Below, one piece after another: positions 9,030-18,393 of a stretch of DNA of 64,000 nt. The notes beneath the pieces are model-generated. The model made no database searches and was not told where the DNA came from. It was given only the letters and a program-made list of their open reading frames with translations. Numbering within the stretch: position 1 is the first letter of the stretch; each line of letters begins with the position of its first letter. This DNA comes from Micromonospora trifolii (lineage in GTDB: Bacteria; Actinomycetota; Actinomycetes; Mycobacteriales; Micromonosporaceae), in assembly GCF_022229005.1 (NCBI RefSeq), contig NZ_JAKKFD010000002.1, positions 1 to 64,000 on the forward strand. The letters are read 5' to 3'. The position numbers and the translations under genes were made by a program.

Positions 9030-10601
9030 TTATCGTCCGGTGCGTTCCCAGACCCGCACCAACTGCATCCGATTGTGAATGCCCAGCTTGTGGTATATGG
9101 AGCGGAGTTGGGTGTCCACGGTGTGGAAAGAGACGAAGAGGCTCCTCGCCGCCTCCTTCTTCGTGGCGCCGGAGGCGAGCATCTCTGCCACCCGCTCCTC
9201 GGCGGGGGTGAGCGCGTCGATGCCCCGGCTTGGCGGCTCGTCGATCGACGGCCGGCGCTGTGGGCGGGCGGTGAGGTCGGCGTAGCGCCGGTCCGCGATC
9301 GCCTGGTCGCCGGGAGCGCCGATCCGGGCGTAGAGGGCAGCCGCCTCGTGCGCGGCATCGCGCGCCTCCCCGGTTCGCGCCCGGGGGTTGTTCGCGAGGT
9401 CGAGCAACGCGTCGGCCAGCGCCGGCCGGGCCGCGGTGGTGCGCAGCTGGTCCACCGCCGACCGGAGGGCGTCCGGGTCGCCGTCGCGCAACCCTCGGCT
9501 CTGGTCGGCCAGCGCGTGCCACAGCGGCACCGGAGTACGGGTGGAGACCAGCTCGACCAGTTCGGTGACCCGTTGGGCAGCCCGGGTGTCGTCGGCCGCC
9601 ACCGCCGCGCGTACCAGTCGGGGGCCGAAGTGCGGCACGGGCAGGAGCGACCGGACCGACCGGTGCAGGTCGGCGACGACAGTGGTGAGCAGGCCGACCG
9701 GCTCGCTGAGGGCGCTGTCGCGCACCGCCACACAGAACGCGAACGTCCACATCGTACGGTCGGGCCATCGGTCCTCGGCGAGGCAGGCGCGGAGGATGGC
9801 CCGGGCGTCGTCGTGTTCGCCACGGCGGTAGCGGACCTCGCCGATCACCGCGACAAGCAGGGCACGAACCTCCCTACTGAGGTCCGCCGAGCCGGAGCTG
9901 AGCGTCGTGACGGCCAGAGCGGCCGCCTCGGGCAGCTCTCCCACCGCCACCATGCGCAGGCAGTCCAGCGCGGTCAGCCCGGTGAGTGAGACGTCGGGCG
10001 CCTGGCGGGTCGCGGCCTGCGCGTCCTGGTGCCGGCCCAGGCCGAGCTGCACGAGGATCCGTTCCGCCCGGATGGACGGGGCGTCGGCGCGTGCCGCCCA
10101 GGAGTCCGGCTCCAGGGCTGCCAGCACGGCTTGGGCGCCCGGCAGATCACCGTGCGCGAGCGAGCGGGCGGCCCGGCCGAGGGCGAGGTGGCGAGCTGAC
10201 GCCGGGTCACCCGACGCGGCGTGCGCGGTGCCCGCCTCGCGCAGCAGGGCATCGGTGTCCGGATGTCCCGTGCGGGCCGCGATCGTGGCCACCAGGGCGA
10301 GCAGGGTGCTGCGGCTGCCGGCGTCCAGTCGGAGGTTCAGCGCCTCGCGGAGACCGGCGAGGGCGATCGTCGGCTGCTCCAGTGCCACGACCTGGGCCAG
10401 GCGACCGAGCAGGAGCGCGCGGTGGCGTTCGCCGCTGCGACTCGTGGCGATCTCCGCCGCGAGGACGTGCAGCGCCTCCATCCCGCGTCCGGCGAGTCGG
10501 AGCTGATCCGCGGTGGCGAACAGCCGGTGCCGTCGTAGCTCGGCGTCGGCGGCGATGTCGTCGGCCGGAAGCGTTCCGGCGTTGAGAGGTGATTCGGACA
10601 A
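9030..10601 (-). CDS. LuxR-family regulator with helical-repeat N-terminus
   Basis: 523 aa. The last 65 residues are a LuxR/GerE helix-turn-helix: LTPAEERVAEMLASGATKKEA, SLFVSFHTVDTQL, IYHKLGIHNRMQL. The preceding 450 residues are alanine/arginine-rich TPR-like helices. Unlike full LAL regulators it has no Walker A site, so it looks like a LAL protein without its ATPase. It lies 7 bases upstream of the GNAT gene on the same strand. The signal sensed is not evident. Confidence 0.82.
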   Translation of the reverse strand: MSESPLNAGTLPADDIAADAELRRHRLFATADQLRLAGRGMEALHVLAAEIATSRSGERHRALLLGRLAQVVALEQPTIALAGLREALNLRLDAGSRSTLLALVATIAARTGHPDTDALLREAGTAHAASGDPASARHLALGRAARSLAHGDLPGAQAVLAALEPDSWAARADAPSIRAERILVQLGLGRHQDAQAATRQAPDVSLTGLTALDCLRMVAVGELPEAAALAVTTLSSGSADLSREVRALLVAVIGEVRYRRGEHDDARAILRACLAEDRWPDRTMWTFAFCVAVRDSALSEPVGLLTTVVADLHRSVRSLLPVPHFGPRLVRAAVAADDTRAAQRVTELVELVSTRTPVPLWHALADQSRGLRDGDPDALRSAVDQLRTTAARPALADALLDLANNPRARTGEARDAAHEAAALYARIGAPGDQAIADRRYADLTARPQRRPSIDEPPSRGIDALTPAEERVAEMLASGATKKEAARSLFVSFHTVDTQLRSIYHKLGIHNRMQLVRVWERTGR

Positions 10602-10754
10602 TGGCGGTCTCCCCGGTTGTTACCAGGCGCGTCGAAAGGCCGTCCTGCGACCGAGCCTAGCCATGCCGGCGGGTACTGGCGACCAGATCGACGAACCGAC
10701 GGGATTGCGCCGAATGGCCCCGCCGTCCGGGATTTGACCTGCGGTTATGGCGCG

Positions 10755-10764
10755 ATCACGTGAT
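10755..10764. promoter_or_regulatory. Perfect 10-base palindrome upstream of the oxalate decarboxylase unit
   Basis: ATCACGTGAT is a perfect dyad 35 bases before the small membrane protein gene, in the region between the divergent LuxR gene and the oxalate decarboxylase unit. It could be a regulator site. No binding protein can be named. Confidence 0.3.
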
Positions 10765-10798
10765 GCGACGGGCGGTGTTCGGCGCCGATCATCGAATC

Positions 10799-11059
10799 AT
10801 GGCTCAGCTCACCGAACTTCCCGGTCTGCATCGGCTCCGGGTCGTACTGCTGATGTTCGTCCTCTATGCCGGCACCGGGGCGGGTGGTCACGCTCCGGCG
10901 TGGACCCGCCTCGTGCTGATGGCGATCGCGGCGGCGGTTCCGGTCGCGATCGCGGTCCAGTACGGCCGGCCCGGACTGCGTGCCCTGCTGGGGATCTCGT
11001 CCCGGCTACGGCTGCGGGGCGGATCCGTTCCTGCGCCCCACCCGATCCAACCCGAGTGA
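10799..11059 (+). CDS. Small membrane protein of unknown function
   Basis: 86 aa from ATG 10799; an in-frame ATG at 10760 would add 13 residues. Two hydrophobic segments are visible (RVVLLMFVLYAGTGAG, then LVLMAIAAAVPVAIAV), followed by a basic tail. It ends 13 bases before the oxalate decarboxylase gene, so the two are probably cotranscribed. No ribosome site is obvious before either start, and I do not recognise a family. It may be only a leader for the next gene. Confidence 0.45.
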   Translation: MAQLTELPGLHRLRVVLLMFVLYAGTGAGGHAPAWTRLVLMAIAAAVPVAIAVQYGRPGLRALLGISSRLRLRGGSVPAPHPIQPE

Positions 11060-11072
11060 GGAGACAGCGATC

Positions 11073-12206
11073 ATGGCGAACAGCGATCCTCAGCCGCGAC
11101 GCGGCGACCAGGGCGCCCCGCCCTTCGCGGGCCGCAACGTCGAACTCGAGCGGCAGAACCCGGACCTCCTGGTTCCACCGACGACCGACAGCCGGCTGGT
11201 GCCCAACCTCAAGTTCTCTTTCTCACAGGCGCACACCCGGGTGGAGAAGGGCGGCTGGACCCGGGAGGTCACCAACCGCGACCTCCCGATCGCCAGTCAG
11301 TTGTCCGGCGTCCAGTTCGGTCTCGAGCCGGGCGCGTACCGGGAGATCCACTGGCACCAGCAGTCCGAGTGGGCGTACATGCTCAGCGGCAGCTGCCGGA
11401 TCAGCGCCGTCGACCACGAGGGCCGCAACTTCATCGAGGACGTCAACGCGGGCGACCTGTGGTTCTTTCCGCAGGGCGTGCCGCACAACATCCAGGCGTT
11501 GGAAAACGGCGCGCAGTTCCTGCTGGTCTTCGACGACGGCGCGTTCTCGGAGAACAACACCTTCCTGCTCAGCGACTTCTTCGCCCACACCCCCCGACAC
11601 GTCCTGGCCAAGAACTTCGGCTGGACGACGGAACAGATGGAGAACCTGCCCGAGCGGGAGAAGTACATCTTCCAGGGCGACGTCCCACCGCCCCTGCAAC
11701 AGGACCGGGTGGTCAGCCCGACCGGCGACATCCCACGAAGCTTCAAGCACCGGATGCTCGCGCAGACCCCGCAGCGTTTCCGCGGCGGAACGGTCCGGAT
11801 CACCGACTCGACCAACTTCGCCGCCTCCGTGACCACCGCCGCCGCCCTGGTGGAGGTCGAGCCGGGAGGGATGCGCGAGTTGCACTGGCATCCCACCACC
11901 GACGAGTGGCAGTACTACATTTCCGGCACCGGGCGGATGGGCGTCTTCGCCTCCCAGGCCGCGGCCCGGACGTTCGACTTCCAGGCCGGTGACGTGGGCT
12001 ACGTCCCCTTCGCGTACGGCCATTACATCGAGAACACCGGCGACGAGCCACTGGTGTTCCTGGAGATGTTCCGCCATCCCCGGTTCGAGGACATCTCGGT
12101 GATGCAGTGGATGGCCAACACGCCCCACGAGGTCATCGCCGACACGATCAACGTGCAGAAGTCGATAGTCGACGGCCTGCCCAACACCAAACAGGTGGTG
12201 ATCTGA
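11073..12206 (+). CDS. oxdC: Bicupin oxalate decarboxylase
   Basis: 377 aa, ATG with GAGGAGACAGCGATC before it. Two cupin domains each carry a complete metal site: His93, His95, Glu99, His138, and His271, His273, Glu278, His317. Residues 159-163 read SENNT, matching the SEN(S/N)T active-site lid of the Bacillus enzyme, whose Glu separates decarboxylase (oxalate to formate and CO2) from oxidase activity. No signal peptide is present, so it should be cytoplasmic. The lid makes this call firmer than a generic cupin. It follows a small membrane protein gene and ends before a hairpin facing a convergent gene. Confidence 0.9.
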   Translation: MANSDPQPRRGDQGAPPFAGRNVELERQNPDLLVPPTTDSRLVPNLKFSFSQAHTRVEKGGWTREVTNRDLPIASQLSGVQFGLEPGAYREIHWHQQSEWAYMLSGSCRISAVDHEGRNFIEDVNAGDLWFFPQGVPHNIQALENGAQFLLVFDDGAFSENNTFLLSDFFAHTPRHVLAKNFGWTTEQMENLPEREKYIFQGDVPPPLQQDRVVSPTGDIPRSFKHRMLAQTPQRFRGGTVRITDSTNFAASVTTAAALVEVEPGGMRELHWHPTTDEWQYYISGTGRMGVFASQAAARTFDFQAGDVGYVPFAYGHYIENTGDEPLVFLEMFRHPRFEDISVMQWMANTPHEVIADTINVQKSIVDGLPNTKQVVI

Positions 12207-12218
12207 GCGAGGCGTCCA

Positions 12219-12242
12219 GCCGTCCGTCGGAGGACGGACGGC
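12219..12242. terminator. Hairpin between convergent genes
   Basis: GCCGTCCGTC and GACGGACGGC form a perfect 10-base stem with a GGAG loop, 12 bases after the oxalate decarboxylase stop and 13 bases before the end of the opposing PepSY gene. There is no U tract, as is common in high-GC actinomycetes. It could serve both directions. Confidence 0.65.
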
Positions 12243-12254
12243 CGGACCGGTGGA

Positions 12255-13730
12255 TCAGCTCCCCGCCGGTGCCGGGGAGGTGGGAGTCGCGGCGGGTCGT
12301 CGACGTCGAGACACCGCACCCACCACCACGTCGATGACGAGGAAGGCGAGCACTGTGAGCCCGAACAGGGGCAGTGCCCAGCCGATGGCCACGGTCACCG
12401 GTACGCCGATCAGCAGCGCCCACAGTGGCAGGCCGCGTACGCCGCCGCGCGCCGGTGGGGTGCCGGCGATCGTCCGGCGGTCGGCGCGGGTGGGTCGGCG
12501 TTGCCACCACATGCGGTAGCCCCAGAAGATGACGCAGAGCAGGCCGAGGGCGAGCGCGGCGAGCAGGATCTGGTTGACCAGGCCGAAGAGGATGCCCATG
12601 TGGGCCTGGATGCCGAGGCCGCTCAGTTTGGCCAGTAGGGGCCAGTCGGCGAAGTCGCTGCGGGCGGTGACAGTGTCCGAGGCCGGGTCGACGGCGACGC
12701 GGTCCTTCTTGACCGGCCAGGTGTTGTCGACCTGCGTGACGGTCCAGGCGGAGCCCGGCTCCGGCGCGGGACTGATCTCGACCGGGCCGGAGAGGCCCGC
12801 GCCGCGAGCGACAGCCAGGACCCGGTCGAAGGCCGCCGACTCGACGACCCCGCCCGCCCCGGCGGCACCGTGCTCGTGGCCCCCGCCGGTCTCGGCGGGG
12901 GCGGGGGGACCGGCGGTGAGGCTGGTGGAGATCTCCGGAGTGCGGGCGCTCAGCGCGTCGAGGCCGGCGGCGAAGTTCGCGCCCGCGTAGCGGGACCAGG
13001 TCAGGCCGGTGACCGAGAGGAAGAGGAGTCCGACGGTGAGCCAGATGCCGGTGGTGGCGTGCCATCCCCGGGTACGGCGGACACCCTTAGCGGTGGACAG
13101 GTCCGGCACGAGCAGGTGTCGGACGGCGGCCTTGGCGGCGCCGCGTCGACGCCACCAGAGAATGACCCCGCCGAGCGCCATCACCCACAGCCAGCTCGCT
13201 GCCAACTCGGAGTAGTGCTCGCCCACAGTGCCCAGGTGCAGGTGGCGGTGCAGGTCGTCCAGCCAGGTAGTGGCCGGCGTGGACCCGAACCAGGTGGTGA
13301 GCTGCCCCTGGGACTCGCCGGTGTACGGGTTGATGTAGACGGTGTGCTGGTTCTCGCCGAGCTCGGGCAGTGAGAACACCACCTTCGTGGTCCGGTCGGC
13401 GTCGCCGGGTTGCACTGTGGTGATGCTGCCGTCGGGGTGCGCGTTGCGCGCGGCCCCGATCTGCTCGGCCAGCGGGAGCTGAGCGTCACCCACCTGGGCG
13501 ACGGTCAGCTGGTCGCCGTAGAGGATGGTGTCGAGTTGCGGGGTCGTGGTGTAGGCCAGGCCGGTCAGTGCGGCGACCACCAGGAACGGGGCGACGAGGA
13601 TGCCGGCGTAGAAGTGCAGCCGCAGCAGCAGCGCACCGAACGGCGACGTGCGCCGGGCCGGTCGGGTCGGTTTCTCGGCGGTCGTAAAGGGTTCCGGCGT
13701 CGACGTGCCGGACAGTTCGGTGAGAGACAT
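12255..13730 (-). CDS. PepSY-domain transmembrane protein
   Basis: 491 aa from ATG 13730; a farther in-frame ATG adds ten residues. The architecture is the PepSY-associated membrane family: first helix LRLHFYAGILVAPFLVVAALTGLAY, a long outside PepSY region, ELAASWLWVMALGGVILWWRRR, a third helix around GIWLTVGLLFLSVTGLTWSRY, and C-terminal helices. (Helices are quoted only in part; their flanks continue.) A His-rich loop HEHGAAG follows the third helix. Relatives are often linked to iron or copper reduction and uptake. It lies downstream of the copper genes on the same strand after a 147-base gap, so cotranscription is possible but not certain. Confidence 0.82.
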   Translation of the reverse strand: MSLTELSGTSTPEPFTTAEKPTRPARRTSPFGALLLRLHFYAGILVAPFLVVAALTGLAYTTTPQLDTILYGDQLTVAQVGDAQLPLAEQIGAARNAHPDGSITTVQPGDADRTTKVVFSLPELGENQHTVYINPYTGESQGQLTTWFGSTPATTWLDDLHRHLHLGTVGEHYSELAASWLWVMALGGVILWWRRRGAAKAAVRHLLVPDLSTAKGVRRTRGWHATTGIWLTVGLLFLSVTGLTWSRYAGANFAAGLDALSARTPEISTSLTAGPPAPAETGGGHEHGAAGAGGVVESAAFDRVLAVARGAGLSGPVEISPAPEPGSAWTVTQVDNTWPVKKDRVAVDPASDTVTARSDFADWPLLAKLSGLGIQAHMGILFGLVNQILLAALALGLLCVIFWGYRMWWQRRPTRADRRTIAGTPPARGGVRGLPLWALLIGVPVTVAIGWALPLFGLTVLAFLVIDVVVGAVSRRRRPAATPTSPAPAGS

Positions 13731-13877
13731 GGTGATCCGATCGGAGAAGTCGGGAAGCACGAACGTGTTTCCCGTACTGGTCTGGTCGCCCGTTGAGGTG
13801 TCGCGTCGGCCCTGACTGGTAGTCGGGGGAGAGACGCCGGTGGTTCCCCGGGCAGTGGAAGATCGGATCCCGTTGTC

Positions 13878-15860
13878 TCAGGGCTGGTCGGCGCGAATCC
13901 ACTGGCGAATCAGGACGATCATGACGACGACGGCGGGCAGCTCGCCGAACGCCCAGGCGATGCCGGCGCCGAGCTTCTGGTCGGACAGCAGCGACGACGC
14001 CCAGGTGGGGTGCACGGCGAGGTACCAGTCGGGGGCGATGACCGTGGTCGTCTGCATGAGGACCAGGCCGAAGAAGCCGTGCGCCATCATCGACGCCAGG
14101 TGGATGATCACCAGCAGGGGATGGCGGAGGCGTCGGCGGCCCGGGTCGACACCGATGAGCACCCAGAACAGCAGGTAACCCGCGACCACGAAGTGGGTGA
14201 GCATCGCGAGGTGACCCAGGTGGTAGCGCATCGACACGCCGAGCAGGTCGCTGAAGTACAGGCCGAACAGGCTGGCGGTGTAGATGCCCAGCGCGACGAG
14301 CGGATGGGTGAGCAGTTTCGTGAGCCGGCTGTGCACAGCGATCAGCAGCCACTCCCGGGCACCGCGTACCCCCGGGTCGGCCGGTCGACGCAGGGTGCGC
14401 AGGGCGAGGGTGACCGGTGCGCCGCCGACCAGCAGGATCGGCACCAGCATCGACAACACCATGTGCTGGGCCATGTGCGCGCTGAACAGCACGTACGCGT
14501 AGCGGGCGACACCGAGGTTGGTGGACGCGGCGAGCAGCAGCAGCCCGCCCACCCAACTTGCCGTCCGGGCGACCGGCCAGCGATGTCCGCCGAGGCGCAT
14601 CCGTCGCACGCCGGCCAGATAACCACCGATGCCGACAACGCAGAGGGTCAGGAAGAACATGTCCGGCAGCGGCTGTCCGAGCAGGTTGCCCGCAGTGGGT
14701 GCGGTGGGCATCGGGAAGCCGAGCAGCTCGGTGATCGGGTCGGCGTCGGTGCCGGCTTCGGCCACCGGGGTGGGGCTGCGGGAGAGCGCCACCGCCAACC
14801 CCACCGTGGCGGCGAACACGATCAGTTCACCGGCGGCCAGTCGGCCGAACGCCCATCGTCTTCCGGCGCGCAACGCCGGCAGGGTGCGGGAGCGGTGTAT
14901 CGCCCCGAGCGTGCCGAGGACCAGCAGTGCGGCGAGCTTGCCGAGCACCAACCAGCCGTAGCGGGACTGCCAGAGCTGGTCGACCGACCCGAGACGGACG
15001 GCGGCGTTGGCCGCCCCACTGACCGACACGGCGACGAAGCAGCCCAGGGCGAGGCGACTGTACCGAGCGGCGGCGTCGGCCAGCAGCCGACTGCGTCGTA
15101 CCACCAGTAGGGCGATGAGGGCGCCGATCCACACCGCGGCGGCGAGGATGTGCAGGGCCAGGCTGGTCACGGCGATCTGGTGGTTACCGGCCCCGGCGGA
15201 GTGCCCGGTGAAGGCCGGGGGAAGCACCGCCACCAGGGCCAGGACCGCGACGGTCGCGGCGAGCCCACGGGACACTCCGAACCGGGCCAGCACTGCCACG
15301 GTCAGGGCCAGTGCGGCCTGCACCATGAGCGACTGGCCCTGCGAGATGGTGGTGGCGAAGCTGACGACCGTCGCGGGCCCGAGCGTCGTCAGTGGTTGTC
15401 CGAGGAGATCCGAGGCGGTCAGCGCCATCAGGGACAGCGCCGTCACCGACCAACCGAGCGCGGCGACACCCGCCCGCCGCAGGAGCAGGTAGCCGTGCGG
15501 CGAGACGCTGCGTCCGTCCCCGGGCAGCAGGAACGCGGCGGTCACCAGCATGCCGACGGTGACGGTGGCGAGACCGTCGGACAGGAGCCGGAACACGGGT
15601 AGTGCCCAAGTCGTGCCCGGCCCCGCGTCGGGGAGGCCCGGGATCGTGGCCGTGAACGCGCCCCCGACCCGGAGGCCGAGCACCAACACTGTGACCGCCG
15701 ACGCGACGACGGCGACGGCGACCAACCAGCCGGATCCCGGAGAACCCCTGCCCTGGGCGGCGGACGGGGCTGGACCGGTCGGGGCTACCGAGGCGGTGGC
15801 GACGGTGCGGGCACCGCTCGGGTCGTCGATGGTGGACTGCAGTGGTTCTGCGTCGGACAC
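13878..15860 (-). CDS. CopD-CtaG fusion: copper import/cytochrome oxidase assembly membrane protein
   Basis: 660 aa from GTG 15860, with AAGG shortly upstream; the frame continues into the preceding gene but the protein start fits here. The N-terminal half is a CopD-like domain with about eight helices (AGNHQIAVTSLALHILAAAVW; WRSRYGWLVLGKLAALL-like segments). The C-terminal half, from about residue 400, is a CtaG/caa3 assembly domain with AHMAQHMVLSMLVPILLVGG and HFVVAGYLLFWVLIG. CopD takes copper across the membrane from CopC. CtaG-like domains act in cytochrome c oxidase maturation. The neighbouring CopC gene lies 52 bases upstream. Segments with His and Met on the outer face fit copper handling. 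Confidence 0.88.
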   Translation of the reverse strand: MSDAEPLQSTIDDPSGARTVATASVAPTGPAPSAAQGRGSPGSGWLVAVAVVASAVTVLVLGLRVGGAFTATIPGLPDAGPGTTWALPVFRLLSDGLATVTVGMLVTAAFLLPGDGRSVSPHGYLLLRRAGVAALGWSVTALSLMALTASDLLGQPLTTLGPATVVSFATTISQGQSLMVQAALALTVAVLARFGVSRGLAATVAVLALVAVLPPAFTGHSAGAGNHQIAVTSLALHILAAAVWIGALIALLVVRRSRLLADAAARYSRLALGCFVAVSVSGAANAAVRLGSVDQLWQSRYGWLVLGKLAALLVLGTLGAIHRSRTLPALRAGRRWAFGRLAAGELIVFAATVGLAVALSRSPTPVAEAGTDADPITELLGFPMPTAPTAGNLLGQPLPDMFFLTLCVVGIGGYLAGVRRMRLGGHRWPVARTASWVGGLLLLAASTNLGVARYAYVLFSAHMAQHMVLSMLVPILLVGGAPVTLALRTLRRPADPGVRGAREWLLIAVHSRLTKLLTHPLVALGIYTASLFGLYFSDLLGVSMRYHLGHLAMLTHFVVAGYLLFWVLIGVDPGRRRLRHPLLVIIHLASMMAHGFFGLVLMQTTTVIAPDWYLAVHPTWASSLLSDQKLGAGIAWAFGELPAVVVMIVLIRQWIRADQP

Positions 15861-15912
15861 GTGTTGACCTTGCTTGGTGAGGTGATGAGGCGAGCCGACC
15901 GCGCGGGTCGGA

Positions 15913-16491
15913 TCAGCGCCGGGCCGCCCGCCGCCACAGCAGCCCGGCCGCCACCAGGACGACGAGGGCCAGCGCGGCACCCGCGACGAGGACACCGGCG
16001 CTCGGCCCGCCGCCGGACTCCACTGCCGCGGCGGCTGGCGTTGACGCGCTGACGTTGGCGACCGGTGCGGCGCTGGACGTGGGATCGGCCACAGTGAACG
16101 GATAGGACCCCTGCACCGGGTGCCCGTCGACGGAGACGACCCGGTAGGCCACCGTGTACGTCCCGTTCGGCAGGGTGTCGGTCACCTGGACCGTGCTCTT
16201 CGCTCCGGTGACCACCGGGTCGCTGGTGGGAAGCTTCCGCTTGGCGGCATCGGTGAGCACGATAGTGGTGAACGCCGGGTCGAGTCGCTGCATGAATTCG
16301 AGCGCGACCTCGGCCGGTGCGCTCGACAGCGTTGCGTCCCGAGCGGGTGTGGCCGTCTTGAGCGAGTTGTGCGCCCACGCCGGGCTGGCCGGGATGAGCA
16401 CCGCCACGAGGACGGCGAGCACCGCCGCGCCGAGCCGGACGGCAGTGGGCCGGGACGACGGTACGGTCAAGACGACACTCCGGTTGGTCAT
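15913..16491 (-). CDS. copC: CopC-family periplasmic copper-binding protein
   Basis: 192 aa. The signal peptide ends at PAWA before His41, so the mature protein would begin with His, the usual first copper ligand of CopC. The second ligand pair is visible as VDGHPVQGSYPF. A C-terminal membrane anchor (VLVAGAALALVVLVAAGLLW) and a basic tail keep it on the outer face of the membrane, a common Gram-positive variant. The start overlaps the stop of the upstream DyP gene by four bases (ATGA). Its likely partner is the CopD-CtaG protein encoded next. Confidence 0.9.
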   Translation of the reverse strand: MTNRSVVLTVPSSRPTAVRLGAAVLAVLVAVLIPASPAWAHNSLKTATPARDATLSSAPAEVALEFMQRLDPAFTTIVLTDAAKRKLPTSDPVVTGAKSTVQVTDTLPNGTYTVAYRVVSVDGHPVQGSYPFTVADPTSSAAPVANVSASTPAAAAVESGGGPSAGVLVAGAALALVVLVAAGLLWRRAARR

Positions 16492-17729
16492 CCGAGCACC
16501 TGCTCGCCGATCCAACCGCCCGGTGGACATCCGGGCGGGATGGCGAAGACGGCGGACCCGATCGGCGTGGTCCACTCATTGAGCAGGTCCCGGTCGGCCA
16601 GCCGGCGCTGGATGGGCAGGTACTGCCGGGCGATGTCGGCCTGGTAGGACGTGAAGATCAAGCCGGTGTCGGCGTGCCCTTCCGCTGTCGGCACCCCGTC
16701 GTAGTTGTAGGGCCGGCGCAGGATCTTCAGCCGGTCGTCGGTGACGTGGGCGCGGGTCATGTGCGAGAAGTCGGGGATGACTGTGAGGCCGTCCGGGTCG
16801 GTGGCGGCGAAGTCGGGTTCGTCGTGTTCGGCGGTGCCGGTGAGCGGGGCGCCGGTGTCGAGTCGTCGCCCGACGGCGAGTTCGCGGTCGGTCCGGCCGA
16901 GCAGGTCCCAGGTTTCCATGTTCATGCTGATCCGCCGGAGCACCAGTGTGGTGCTGTCGCGCAGCCACGCCGGGCCGTCCGGGACCCAGAGCGCGGTGTC
17001 CATGGGCGCGCCGGGGCGGGGGTTGGCGGTGCCGTCGAGTTGGCCGAACAGGTTGCGCTGGGTGTGGCCGCCCGGCTCGACGCCGGGGCTGCGCCGGAAG
17101 CCCTGCTGGACCCACCGCACCGTGGCGAACGGTCGGCTGTCCTTGATCAGGACCCGCTGGGCGTGGGCGACGGAGATCGCGTCGTCCGCGCAGATCTGGA
17201 GCAGCAGGTCACCGCCGGACCAGGCCGGCTGGAGCCGGTCGATGCGGAACGACGGCAGGTCGCCGACCGATGCCGGCCTGCGGTCGTCGACGCCGGCCGC
17301 CCGGTAGAGGCCGGGCCCGAAGCCGAAGGTCACTGTCAACCGTGCCGGCAGCAGCCCGAGTTCGGCCTCGGTGTCGGCCAGCGCGGGTCGGCCCTGGGTG
17401 AGCCGGGCGGCGTCGTCGGTGAGCAACCGCAACATCCGGCCCAGCGCGGCCCGGTCGACGCCGGCCCGCAGTGTGAGGGCCACGAACGACGCGTGCGCCT
17501 GCGGGTCGGTGGCCACCCCGGCCTGCCGCGCGCCGTGGAACGGCTCGACCAGCCCGCCGACGGTCGCCACGGGCGTCGTGTCGGCAGCGTTCGCCGACGG
17601 CGGCCCGGTCCTCCCCGCGCGGGTGGCGGCGATCGCGGCACCGCCGGCCAGTGCTCCGCCGGCGGCCAGGGCTCCGCCGGTGAGCAGGCCACGCCTGCTC
17701 ACCGGCCGAACATGTGGTGTCTGCGTCAC
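16488..17729 (-). CDS. Tat-exported DyP-type heme peroxidase
   Basis: 413 aa from GTG 17729, overlapping the stop of the upstream gene (GTGA). The N-terminus has a Tat signal (VSRRGLLTGGALAAGG) and a hydrophobic stretch. The family GXXDG motif is GQLDGTANP with the distal Asp; the probable heme ligand is the His of FSHMTRAHV, followed by LKILRRPYNYDG. The position between a PCuAC lipoprotein and CopC resembles the Streptomyces loci where a DyP enzyme (DtpA) sits with the copper chaperone ECuC and serves maturation of an extracellular copper radical oxidase. A partner oxidase is not in this window. Confidence 0.9.
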   Translation of the reverse strand: MTQTPHVRPVSRRGLLTGGALAAGGALAGGAAIAATRAGRTGPPSANAADTTPVATVGGLVEPFHGARQAGVATDPQAHASFVALTLRAGVDRAALGRMLRLLTDDAARLTQGRPALADTEAELGLLPARLTVTFGFGPGLYRAAGVDDRRPASVGDLPSFRIDRLQPAWSGGDLLLQICADDAISVAHAQRVLIKDSRPFATVRWVQQGFRRSPGVEPGGHTQRNLFGQLDGTANPRPGAPMDTALWVPDGPAWLRDSTTLVLRRISMNMETWDLLGRTDRELAVGRRLDTGAPLTGTAEHDEPDFAATDPDGLTVIPDFSHMTRAHVTDDRLKILRRPYNYDGVPTAEGHADTGLIFTSYQADIARQYLPIQRRLADRDLLNEWTTPIGSAVFAIPPGCPPGGWIGEQVLG

Positions 17730-18328
17730 GATGCCGGGCTCATGCTCATCCCCGGCGTGGGGCTCGTGCCGGTCATCGGCTCGCCGTGCCCGGGGGCGTA
17801 GCTCTCCTGCGCGCCGGTGAACGGCTTGGCCACCGCGCGGAACTCCTGGGTCTTGCCGTCGGCGAAGGTCAGGGTGACTGTCAACTCGTCGCCGGCCTGG
17901 ACGGGCTTGGTGAGGTTCATCAGCATGAGGTGGTCGCCACCGGGCTCCAAGGCGTGGGTGCTCTTGGCCTTGATCACGATGCCGCCCTGCTTCTGCCGCA
18001 TGACCATCTTGCCGTCCTTCATGGCCATCTCGTGCAGCTCCATCGGCGACAGGGAGGTCATGGCACTCGTCACCGTGACATCGGTGTCGCCGTCGTTGAC
18101 CAGGGTCCCGAAGGCCGCCGTCATGCCCTTGTCCGCCGCCTTCACCCACGGGTCACGAATGCCGAGCACGCCGGCGTCCGGGTTGGCCGAGGCCGACGCG
18201 GACGGGCCCGCCTGCGCTGTCGACGGAGAGTCGGACGAGCCGCAACCGGCGACGCCCACCGTCAGGATCGCGGCGGCGAGGATGGCGGCCGACCGGCGGC
18301 GTGAAGCGTTCGGGCTGGTGGTGCGCAT
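17726..18328 (-). CDS. PCuAC-family copper chaperone lipoprotein
   Basis: 200 aa. The lipobox VAGC gives a lipidated Cys29. The copper site of the family is complete: Met and His of SPMELHEMAM, further Met residues in DGKMVMRQ, and the late His-x-Met of GGDHLMLMNL. A Met/His-rich tail (PTPGMSMSPAS) adds possible ligands. Such proteins bind Cu(I) outside the membrane and hand it to cytochrome oxidase or other cuproproteins. It is the first of the tightly overlapping genes PCuAC-DyP-CopC. Confidence 0.9.
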   Translation of the reverse strand: MRTTSPNASRRRSAAILAAAILTVGVAGCGSSDSPSTAQAGPSASASANPDAGVLGIRDPWVKAADKGMTAAFGTLVNDGDTDVTVTSAMTSLSPMELHEMAMKDGKMVMRQKQGGIVIKAKSTHALEPGGDHLMLMNLTKPVQAGDELTVTLTFADGKTQEFRAVAKPFTGAQESYAPGHGEPMTGTSPTPGMSMSPAS

Positions 18329-18393
18329 GTGTTCTTCCTCCGATGGTTGCTGCTGGGAGGTTGGTCGGCCGCAGCTGGGAGAAAGTTCCGGAC

